This document shows, one piece after another, positions 7,760 through 14,313 of a DNA stretch of 21,660 bases. The notes under the pieces were generated by a model that was given only the letters and a program-made list of their open reading frames with translations, had not been told where the DNA came from and ran no database searches. A program made the position numbers and the translations under genes. Position 1 is the first letter of the stretch; every line of letters begins with the position of its first letter. The stretch lies in NCBI GenBank assembly GCA_039026915.1, contig JBCCLJ010000116.1, forward strand, positions 1 to 21,660. Reading direction: 5' to 3'. This DNA is from JBCCLJ01 sp039026915 (lineage in GTDB: Bacteria; Acidobacteriota; Thermoanaerobaculia; Multivoradales; Multivoraceae).

Positions 7760-9502
7760 ATGAAGGAAACAGTCTGGGAACGTGTGGAGCGCTGCCTCGA
7801 CGCCTTGCTCGATGAGCGGGGAGTTCCCTCAGGGAAAAGGGTCGAGCGAGCACTCGAGAACGAGACCGATGAGGTCCGTCGCGAGGTCAGGGCGCTGCTC
7901 GAACGTCTTCCCGAGCCCGGCTCGGTGACCAAGGGTCTGGTGGACGATGCGCCGCAGCTTCTCCAGCTCCTCGCCGCGGAGGGCCGATCGTTGCCCGCTC
8001 ACACCCCTATTGCCGTCCCTGGCCAGCGGCTCGGAGCCTACTGCCTGCAGCGAGAGATCGGTCGAGGCGGTATGGGAACCGTCTATCTCGCCGAGCGTGC
8101 CGACGATCAGTACGAACAGCAGGTGGCCGTCAAGCTCCTTTCCCACAGCGCGGCAACGACGGAGGCGCGCCGGCGATTCTTGCGCGAACGTCAGATCCTG
8201 GCTGGCCTCGACCACCCCTCGATCGCGCGACTCATCGATGGTGGCGTTACGGAAGACGGCTCTCCCTACCTCGTGATGGAGCTTGTCGACGGTCTTCCGA
8301 TCGACGACTTCTGCGAGCGGAACGGCCTCTCTCTCGAACGACGTCTCGGCCTCTTTCTTCAGGTGTGCGAGGCGGTGCAGGCGGCTCACGCCGAGCTCGT
8401 GGCGCACCGGGACATCAAGCCCGCGAACGTCTTGGTCACCGACGAACAGCGCGTCAAACTGCTCGACTTCGGCATCGCCGGTCTCTCCGGCAACAGCGGC
8501 GGCGAGCCGGCGACCGTGGTGCACGCCTTTACGCCGGAGTACGCCTCTCCGGAGCAGCTCCGCCTGCAGCGAGCGGGAACGGCGAGCGACGTCTACTCCC
8601 TGGGTGTTCTTCTGTATCGCCTCACCGCAGGACGGCTGCCCTTCGACCTCGAGGGCCTCAGCCCCGGGGAGGCCGAACGCGTCGTCTGCCAGCAGGAGCC
8701 GCCAGCGCCAAGCGCTGTGTTGGCAAACGCCTCGGAGGCACACGACCGGGAGGCTCGAGTGCGCGCGCTGCGTCGCGACCTCGACCACGTCGTCCTCCGC
8801 GCGATCGCCAAGGAGCCCGAGCGCCGCTACGGTAGTGCAGCGGAGCTGGCCGCTGACGTGCGGCGACATCTCGAGGGCCTGCCGATCCAGGCCCGCCCGT
8901 CCACGGCTTGGTACAGGGCATCGAGATTCGCGACGCGCAATGCGGTGGCCGTGGCCGCAACGACCGCGGTTCTACTCTCGCTGGTCGTGGGACTGGGCGT
9001 CGCTCTGCTTCAGGCGAACCGGGCGGCGCGGGAGCGCGACCTCGCGCGCCAGGAGAGCACCAAGGCCCAGACCGTCTCCGACTTCTTGATCGAGATCTTC
9101 GACGATGCCAACCCCTTCGAGAGTGCCCCGGCGGACGCCCGCGACCTGCTGGCGCTGGGGCGAGCAGCGAATCGGCGCTGCCCTACGGGAGCAGTCCTCG
9201 GCAAGGGCCGACCTCCTGGGCGCCATGTCGCGCGCCTACCTGGGCCTGGGCGACCGAGAGGCCGCCGAGAGACTGTCGGGCGAAGCCTTGGAGCTCGAAC
9301 GAGAGCAGCTCGAGGAGGGGCATCCAGAGCTGGTTCAGGCGATGCTCGACCACGCCAAAGCGCTCAACTCCAGCGGCGACAGCAACTCCGCACTCGAGCT
9401 CGCTCGGAACGCACTGCAGGATCTGGAGGAGCACGGCAACAGCGACCACGACGTCGCCATCGAGCTTCACCGGCTTCTGGCGAGCTACAAGGGCCAAAGT
9501 GA
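7760..9502 (+). CDS. Ser/Thr kinase, catalytic and membrane part (frameshifted)
   Basis: As written this frame gives 580 residues, but only the first 467 look genuine. An N-terminal helical segment (1-50, of the type W-x-R-V...EVRALLERL) is common in acidobacterial kinases. The kinase domain (about 93-372) has GRGGMGTVY (101-109), K125, HRD 217-219, DFG 236-238 and SPEQ (263-266), so catalysis should be intact. A transmembrane helix lies at about 394-417. The motif TVSDFLIEIFDDANPFES is the usual start of the TPR region in this family. After Gly467 (9158-9160) the frame turns Arg/Gly/Pro-rich, as out-of-frame GC-rich DNA does, until the stop at 9502. The proper continuation is in the next frame. 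ATG 7760 is chosen; an in-frame TTG at 7754 is possible. Neither has a clear ribosome site. Confidence 0.85.
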   Translation: MKETVWERVERCLDALLDERGVPSGKRVERALENETDEVRREVRALLERLPEPGSVTKGLVDDAPQLLQLLAAEGRSLPAHTPIAVPGQRLGAYCLQREIGRGGMGTVYLAERADDQYEQQVAVKLLSHSAATTEARRRFLRERQILAGLDHPSIARLIDGGVTEDGSPYLVMELVDGLPIDDFCERNGLSLERRLGLFLQVCEAVQAAHAELVAHRDIKPANVLVTDEQRVKLLDFGIAGLSGNSGGEPATVVHAFTPEYASPEQLRLQRAGTASDVYSLGVLLYRLTAGRLPFDLEGLSPGEAERVVCQQEPPAPSAVLANASEAHDREARVRALRRDLDHVVLRAIAKEPERRYGSAAELAADVRRHLEGLPIQARPSTAWYRASRFATRNAVAVAATTAVLLSLVVGLGVALLQANRAARERDLARQESTKAQTVSDFLIEIFDDANPFESAPADARDLLALGRAANRRCPTGAVLGKGRPPGRHVARLPGPGRPRGRRETVGRSLGARTRAARGGASRAGSGDARPRQSAQLQRRQQLRTRARSERTAGSGGARQQRPRRRHRASPASGELQGPK

Positions 9503-10565
9503 TCCGTCGGCCGCCGAGCTCCACCTACGCGAAGCCCTGCGCCTGGAGGACGGACGACGAAGCGGCCCCAGCGTCACGCGCGCGCTACTCGAGCACGACC
9601 TCGCCCTGCTGTGGGGGAGGCAGGGGCGCACCGAAGAGGCGATGGAGATGCGCCTCGCTGCACTCGAGATGCTCGAACCGCTCGCAGAGCCTGGTGCACC
9701 GGTCGTCTTTCAGATGCAGAGCAACCTCGCAGTTCATCTGTTTCGAGCCGGCCGCTTCCCGGAAGCGAAGCCTCTCTTCGAAGCGTCCATCGAGGGCATG
9801 GAGTCTCGTTTCGGTGCTGATCATCCGAGCCTCATTCCAGCACTCACGTCGTACGGCAGAGGGCTGCTGGCCGAAGGCGAGTTCGAGCGCGCTGCCGCAC
9901 CGATCGAGCAGGCCTACGAGATCGCGCGGCCCCTCGGGGAGATCCGGTTCACCGCCGTCGCCGCGAAGATCAACCTGGCCACTCTACGGCGTGAGCAGGG
10001 AGAGCTCGAGGTCGCGCTACAGCTCTACGAGGAGGCGATGGACCGTCTCCAGCAGCAGGGGATCGACCCGCAGAGCTCTTCCATTGCGCGCCTCGAGAGC
10101 CATATCGGCCAGACCCTCCTGCGCATGCGTCGCTGGCGACAGGCGGCGGACGCGCTGGAGCGGGCTTGGCAAATCCAAAGCCAAGACCCGTCGGTCTCGG
10201 TGGGCAATCTAGCCGAGACGCAGATGCTTCTGGGATCGCTCCGTTGTCACCGCGAGCCGACGCCCGAGCGGGGAGCGGGACTCTTGGACGACGCGTGCGC
10301 GAAGCTCATCGAGCAGCTGGGATCGGATCACTGGCGCTGCGCGTCTTGTTTTGTCGAACGCGCAGCGTGCCGACTGCGCGGCGGGCAGCGCGAGCTCGCT
10401 CGATCCGATCTCGAGCCTGCTCTGGAGGTCCTGCGCGGGAAGCTCTCCGAAAGCAGCTATTGGCCAAGCCGTGCGCAGGAGATTCGTCGAGAGCTCGACA
10501 GTCCACCCAACGGCTCGGCCGTCGGCACTCGCGGGCAGATCGTGGAATCCGCCGTACGCCGATGA
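9105..10565 (+). CDS. TPR part of the frameshifted Ser/Thr kinase
   Basis: This is the C-terminal half of the preceding gene, read in the +1 frame. An ATG at 9105 opens the frame, but residues before base 9159 are noise. From there it reads GEQRIGAALREQSSARAD then AYLGLGDREAAERL, which is the expected continuation of the kinase's TVSDFLIEIFD segment. Skipping one base of the GGGG run restores a single 936-residue protein. The part holds perhaps seven or eight degenerate TPR-like helix pairs (for example GRQGRTEEAMEMRLAALEML and AGRFPEAKPLFEASIEGM), with loops such as FGADHPSLIPAL. It would lie in the periplasm if joined to the membrane kinase. No ribosome site supports independent translation from 9105. 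The stop TGA (10563-10565) overlaps the sigma factor's ATG, implying translational coupling. It could be a broken gene, a sequencing indel or a recoded gene. Confidence 0.75.
   Translation: MPTPSRVPRRTPATCWRWGEQRIGAALREQSSARADLLGAMSRAYLGLGDREAAERLSGEALELEREQLEEGHPELVQAMLDHAKALNSSGDSNSALELARNALQDLEEHGNSDHDVAIELHRLLASYKGQSDPSAAELHLREALRLEDGRRSGPSVTRALLEHDLALLWGRQGRTEEAMEMRLAALEMLEPLAEPGAPVVFQMQSNLAVHLFRAGRFPEAKPLFEASIEGMESRFGADHPSLIPALTSYGRGLLAEGEFERAAAPIEQAYEIARPLGEIRFTAVAAKINLATLRREQGELEVALQLYEEAMDRLQQQGIDPQSSSIARLESHIGQTLLRMRRWRQAADALERAWQIQSQDPSVSVGNLAETQMLLGSLRCHREPTPERGAGLLDDACAKLIEQLGSDHWRCASCFVERAACRLRGGQRELARSDLEPALEVLRGKLSESSYWPSRAQEIRRELDSPPNGSAVGTRGQIVESAVRR
9157..9160 (+). other. 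Frameshift point, GGGG run
   Basis: Reading GCG CTG GGG CGA gives Ala-Leu-Gly-Arg and then junk. With one G fewer, GCG CTG GGC GAG gives Ala-Leu-Gly-Glu and continues through the TPR region for more than 460 codons without a stop. Confidence 0.8.
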
Positions 10566-11149
10566 CAGGGTTCAGCGGAGTGTCCGGGGAGAGCATCGAC
10601 CGCGGCGAAGTGACCCGGCTCTTGGGAGCACTGCGACAGGGAGATCGCGAAGCGTTCGACCGGATCTGGGAGCTGCTGTACCTCGAGCTGAGACGCATGG
10701 CCAGCAACCAGCTGCGAGCGCGAGGCGGCACGCTGGACACGAGCGCCCTGGTTCACGAGGCCTACCTCAAGCTCGTGCAGGCAGACCGCATCGACCTACG
10801 CGACCGCTCTCACTTCTTCGCTCTGGCGGCCAAAGTCATGCGCGAGCTCGTTGTCGACTTCGCGCGGCGCAGCCGAGCCAAGAAGCGCGGCGGAGAGATG
10901 ATGCGCGTGACCTTCGACGAGAGCCTCTCCTCGATGGAGCGAGAGGCAGAGATGATCCTGGCTCTGGATGCGGCGCTCGATCGTCTCGCCGGCCGGAGCG
11001 AGCGCTGGAGTCGCGTCTTCGAGATGCGCTACTTCGGCGGGCTGAGCGAGCAGGAGGTCGCAGAGGCGCTGGAGACCTCACTGCGAACCGTCCAGCGCGA
11101 CTGGCTCAAGAGCCGAGCTTGGCTCCGACGCGAGCTCGAAGAGGGCTGA
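10562..11149 (+). CDS. ECF-type RNA polymerase sigma factor, kinase-associated
   Basis: A 195-residue sigma70-family factor with regions 2 and 4 only, closest by motif to the ECF group often found beside Ser/Thr kinases in Acidobacteriota and Planctomycetes (annotated as TIGR02999-like). Region 2 runs about 18-108 and includes SALVHEAYLKL (61-71) and SHFFALAAKVMRELVVDFAR. Region 4 is about 148-191, with MRYFGGLSEQEVAEAL and the recognition helix TSLRTVQRDWLKSRAWLRREL. Where many ECF factors have an acidic DAED in region 2.2, this one has D59-T60-S61-A62. No anti-sigma gene is adjacent. Its ATG overlaps the kinase stop (ATGA), so it is co-translated with the kinase-TPR gene. From the precedent of kinase-activated ECFs, phosphorylation may switch it on; this is an inference. 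Target genes are unknown, the secreted protein downstream being one candidate. Confidence 0.9.
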   Translation: MTGFSGVSGESIDRGEVTRLLGALRQGDREAFDRIWELLYLELRRMASNQLRARGGTLDTSALVHEAYLKLVQADRIDLRDRSHFFALAAKVMRELVVDFARRSRAKKRGGEMMRVTFDESLSSMEREAEMILALDAALDRLAGRSERWSRVFEMRYFGGLSEQEVAEALETSLRTVQRDWLKSRAWLRRELEEG

Positions 11150-11295
11150 CTCGCTGTTGCGCGGGTCGAGCCAGCCCGACATCTCCGAACGAACCAGAAA
11201 TCTCCCGTCGAAAGGGTGTGGCGGGTTCGAGCGCGCTTTTCGAGTGACTCGGATGAGGGGGGCATTGAAGCTCGCCCTGTGTCCTGGAGATCGCC

Positions 11296-12969
11296 GTGAT
11301 TCTGAATCGAACTCGTACGACGTCCTGCCGCTCAAGACTCCCACTCGCACTGCTGGCGCTCGGCGCCCTTCTCGCAACGACCGCCTGGGCACAGGGAGGC
11401 TCGGCCTGTGCACCAATCGGCGCCGGAGAGATCGACATCTTCGACGGGATCGGCACCTCCATTCGGCCCGCTGTCGCGGTCTTCGGCGACGGCACCGGCA
11501 TCGTCGTCTGGGAGCAGACCCAAGCTGATCTTCTACCGTCGCCGGGCAGCGACCGCTCGAGCACCGCTGTGGTGGGCACGTACGTCGACTCGAGCGGCGT
11601 GCCCCAGGGAAACGCTTTCCAGATCAACACCTGGACGGACCTGGATCAGTTCAACGCCGCAGTCGCCGCGGCTCCCGACGGGCGCTTCGTCGCCGTCTGG
11701 CAGACCGATACGTCGCCAGAGGACGTCGACGGCTTCAGCATTCGCGGTCGCGTCTACGCAGCAGACGGGTCGCCGCGTGGAGAGGACTTCCAAGTCAACG
11801 ACTTCTTCGGGGGTCATCAGATCGAGCCCAAGGTCGCGATGGCCGACGATGGTTCCTTCGTGGTGGTTTGGACGAGTGCGGAGTCGCCCGGCAACGATAC
11901 GAGCAGCAGCATCCAAGCTCGCCGCTTCGACGCCAGCGGAAGTCCGCGCGGTGCGCAGTTTCAGGTGAACACCTTGACGAACAACGCCCAGGACGACGCC
12001 GCCGTCGGCAGCGCTCCGGACGGACGCTTCGTGGTCGTCTTCGCCAGCCGTACGAGCGGCGGCGACGATAACCAGGGCTCGAGCATCCAGATGCGTCGCT
12101 ACGACAGTGACGGTTCAGCCCTCGACACGGAGCGACAGGTCAACGTCACCACGTCGACGAGCCAGGACGAGCCGCGGGTCGCGGTCGACTCCGACGGCAA
12201 GTACGTGGTGATCTGGCAAAGCTCCGCCTCCGCCGGCAGCGACAACGACTCACTCAGCGTTCAGGCGCGGGGCTACCTCGCGAACGGCGTGTCAGCGAGC
12301 AACGAGGCCCAGGTGAACGTGCGCATCGAGGGCAGCAATCAGCGTCCGGACGTAGCGCCGGTCGGAGGCGGAGAGTTCGTGGCGGTGTACGAAACCCCAG
12401 TCGACGGCGAGACCTACCCACAGATCCGAGCGCGTGCCTTCACGCTCGAGATGCAGTTCTCGGGAATCGAGTTCGCCGTCGCCAGCAGCACGCAGACGGC
12501 TGCGGTCGGTGCCAATCGGGCCGGCACCTCCCTGGTGGCCGGAAGGGCCATTGGACGCCCTGGGGCGATCGTCGGCGGCAGCTACAGCCACCCCTGCGTG
12601 TCGGGAACCGGAGTCACCACGTGCACCGAGGACGCGAGCACGCTGTGCCTCAACGCGGACCGCTTTCGCGTGACGCTCGCCTGGAACGACGGCCGCGGTG
12701 GCTTCGGCACGGGTCGGGCGTGGGAGCTGACGCCCGACACCGGGTACTTCACGATCTTCGACGACGCCAACGTCGAGGTGGTCGTCAAACTGCTCAACGC
12801 CTGCGGCTTCAACCAGCGCTATTGGGCGTTCATCGCAGGCCTGACGGACCTGGGGATCGACCTGATTGTCGAAGACACCGAGCGTTCCACGGTGAAGACC
12901 TACCGAAATCCGACGGGCCGCGTGTTCATCACGGAGACGGACACCGACGCCTTTGCCACCTGCCCCTAG
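11296..12969 (+). CDS. Secreted six-repeat propeller-like protein
   Basis: A 557-residue exported protein without a characterised homologue that I can name. The signal peptide is 1-32, ending AWA. Six repeats of about 57-63 residues start near 57, 120, 177, 234, 292 and 350; each has a core like EPKVAMADDGSFVVVWTS followed in most by IQARRF and a QVN strand. Six such units would suit a six-bladed beta-propeller. Residues about 430-557 form a separate domain with cysteines 434, 443, 451, 503 and 556 and motifs CLNADRFRVTLAW, YFTIFDDANVEVVVKLLNAC and FNQRYWAFIAGLTD; I recall this domain at the C-termini of many Thermoanaerobaculia exported proteins. The start is GTG 11296, with GGAGA about 7 bases upstream. 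It lies 146 bases after the sigma gene. That gap shows no clear promoter, so co-transcription with the sigma gene is possible. It may act as a surface adhesin or binding protein. Confidence 0.85.
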   Translation: MILNRTRTTSCRSRLPLALLALGALLATTAWAQGGSACAPIGAGEIDIFDGIGTSIRPAVAVFGDGTGIVVWEQTQADLLPSPGSDRSSTAVVGTYVDSSGVPQGNAFQINTWTDLDQFNAAVAAAPDGRFVAVWQTDTSPEDVDGFSIRGRVYAADGSPRGEDFQVNDFFGGHQIEPKVAMADDGSFVVVWTSAESPGNDTSSSIQARRFDASGSPRGAQFQVNTLTNNAQDDAAVGSAPDGRFVVVFASRTSGGDDNQGSSIQMRRYDSDGSALDTERQVNVTTSTSQDEPRVAVDSDGKYVVIWQSSASAGSDNDSLSVQARGYLANGVSASNEAQVNVRIEGSNQRPDVAPVGGGEFVAVYETPVDGETYPQIRARAFTLEMQFSGIEFAVASSTQTAAVGANRAGTSLVAGRAIGRPGAIVGGSYSHPCVSGTGVTTCTEDASTLCLNADRFRVTLAWNDGRGGFGTGRAWELTPDTGYFTIFDDANVEVVVKLLNACGFNQRYWAFIAGLTDLGIDLIVEDTERSTVKTYRNPTGRVFITETDTDAFATCP

Positions 12970-12980
12970 GAGTCCGAGCG

Positions 12981-13026
12981 CGGGCCGGGGCAGAGGCCTG
13001 CCTTGGAGCCTCACCCCTCGGGCCCG
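12981..13026. terminator. Possible bidirectional terminator
   Basis: CGGGCC-GGGG (12981-12990) pairs with CCCC...GGCCCG (13014-13017 and 13021-13026), with a 3-base bulge. An alternative inner hairpin is GGCAG-AGGC-CTGCC (12989-13002). It sits in the 77-base gap between convergent genes, where a shared terminator is expected, but there is no T-tract on either side. Confidence 0.35.
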
Positions 13027-13046
13027 GCGTGGGAACCGTCTCTGTC

Positions 13047-14123
13047 TCAGTGGTCGAGCTTGGCGACGGAGTGTGGCGACTCGGGATCGACCCACTGACG
13101 CAAAGCGAAGACGTTGCCGTCGATGTCGTGAGCGTAGACCTGCCAGCGATCGCTCAGCTCGATCGGCTCGCTCACGAACTCGACGCCAAGCTCCTTCATG
13201 CGTCGGTACTCGGCTTGGATGTCGCCGACCTCCAACGAGTAGGAGTACCCGAGGTCGGTCAGGCCGCGTTTCTTGCCGTACTCCTGCGTCTCAGGCACGC
13301 GCATCTGCCAGAGCTCCAACGTCTTCGTGCGCTGGGCGAGCTGAAACCAAGCCACTCTCAGAGACAGCCCGTCGTGATCGGCAACCTGGATCATGCCGGG
13401 ATGCTCGACGAAGTCACCCTGCCGACTCGGCGAGAAGGCCAACACCTTCTGGTACCAATCGACGAGGCGCTCGAGATCGTGCGTCGCCATCGCGACCTGA
13501 GTCATCCAAGCGCTGTGTCCCTCCTCGAGCCAACGGGTCCTGAGTGGGTCTCTCTCGATCAGAGCCGGGTCCAGCTGCTCCATCTCGAACATGTTGCCCT
13601 CGGGGTCGTAGCCGTAGGCGTAAGTCACACCCCGTCCGGCCAGGTCGATCGGCGCCGCTCCGCGCGTCAGCATGTCCGAGCCGACCTTGCGAAAGCGCTC
13701 GTAGCCCGAGTCGGCAGCGGTCGTCTGGAAGCAGGTGTGCGTCATGCCCGGGCCCTCGAACGGCCGCTTGGACGTCGCCGCGTCCGCGTTGTGGCGGAAC
13801 TCGACGAGCTCGAAGAGCATGTTCGGAGCCCGCAGGACGGCAACGTCGGCCTCGACTCCAGGCCTTGCGAACAGAGCGTCCGCCGCCGGGCCAGAAAGCG
13901 TCCCGCGTCGTAGAAGCTCGAAGCGAGTCGCCTCCTGGTAGAAGGGCAAGACGGCGTCGAGATCCTTCACGGAAAGACCGATGTGGCTCACACCCAGGAG
14001 CGTCGTCGGCGAGTTCTCGATCGTCGCCTTGGGATCGATCTCGATCTCCGCCGCGCCGACCAGACCGGCCAAGACGAGCCAACAGATCCCCAGGAGTCCG
14101 GCGCAGTTCTTCTGTTGCTGCAC
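13047..14123 (-). CDS. Exported protein with two VOC (glyoxalase-fold) domains
   Basis: A 358-residue protein of the vicinal-oxygen-chelate superfamily (glyoxalase, extradiol dioxygenase and fosfomycin-resistance fold). A hydrophobic N-terminus (about 8-24, ending VGAAE) looks like a signal peptide, which is uncommon for this mostly cytosolic fold. VOC domain 1 spans about 42-165, beginning GVSHIGLSVKDLDAVLPFYQ and ending DPEGNMFEMEQLD. Domain 2 spans about 185-345, beginning MTQVAMATHDLERLVDWYQ and ending DIDGNVFALRQW. H47 and the Glu in MFEMEQ are likely metal ligands; in domain 2 the first ligand position is Gln rather than His. The substrate cannot be told from sequence. The GTG start at 14123 has AGGAG about 8 bases upstream, which fixes it. 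It is divergent from the TonB receptor and convergent with the propeller-like gene. Confidence 0.85.
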   Translation of the reverse strand: MQQQKNCAGLLGICWLVLAGLVGAAEIEIDPKATIENSPTTLLGVSHIGLSVKDLDAVLPFYQEATRFELLRRGTLSGPAADALFARPGVEADVAVLRAPNMLFELVEFRHNADAATSKRPFEGPGMTHTCFQTTAADSGYERFRKVGSDMLTRGAAPIDLAGRGVTYAYGYDPEGNMFEMEQLDPALIERDPLRTRWLEEGHSAWMTQVAMATHDLERLVDWYQKVLAFSPSRQGDFVEHPGMIQVADHDGLSLRVAWFQLAQRTKTLELWQMRVPETQEYGKKRGLTDLGYSYSLEVGDIQAEYRRMKELGVEFVSEPIELSDRWQVYAHDIDGNVFALRQWVDPESPHSVAKLDH

Positions 14124-14313
14124 GCTCTCTCTCCTCGCGCGTCGTGTTGTTCGGAAGTGTCAACGAAAGGCTAGCACCCGCTCCGTTCACGTTCGCCTCA
14201 CACAAAGCAGGCGCCCGGTTCACGAGCCGATTCCTAAGTTCCGACGACGGCAGTTGCCCGAGCGGCAGTACCGAATCGAAGAACCCTACCGACGACATCT
14301 TCTGGAGATCCCC
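14124..14313. promoter_or_regulatory. Divergent intergenic region, VOC gene / TonB receptor
   Basis: These 190 bases must carry both promoters. On the minus strand a perfect TTGACA lies at 14163-14158, but no convincing -10 follows at 16-18 bases. On the plus strand nothing better than weak matches is seen. GACGAC-containing words recur (TTCCGACGAC, TACCGACGAC). GTTGTTCGGAA near 14147 is roughly complementary to TTCCGACGAC. Confidence 0.3.

Noticed and set aside
14158..14163. Perfect minus-strand TTGACA as promoter of the VOC gene
   Set aside because: No AT-rich -10 hexamer 16-18 bases downstream, so not listed as a promoter.
13981..14313. Longer N-terminus for the TonB receptor
   Set aside because: It would overlap the divergent VOC gene and bury the signal peptide; ATG 14314 has a good GGAG site.
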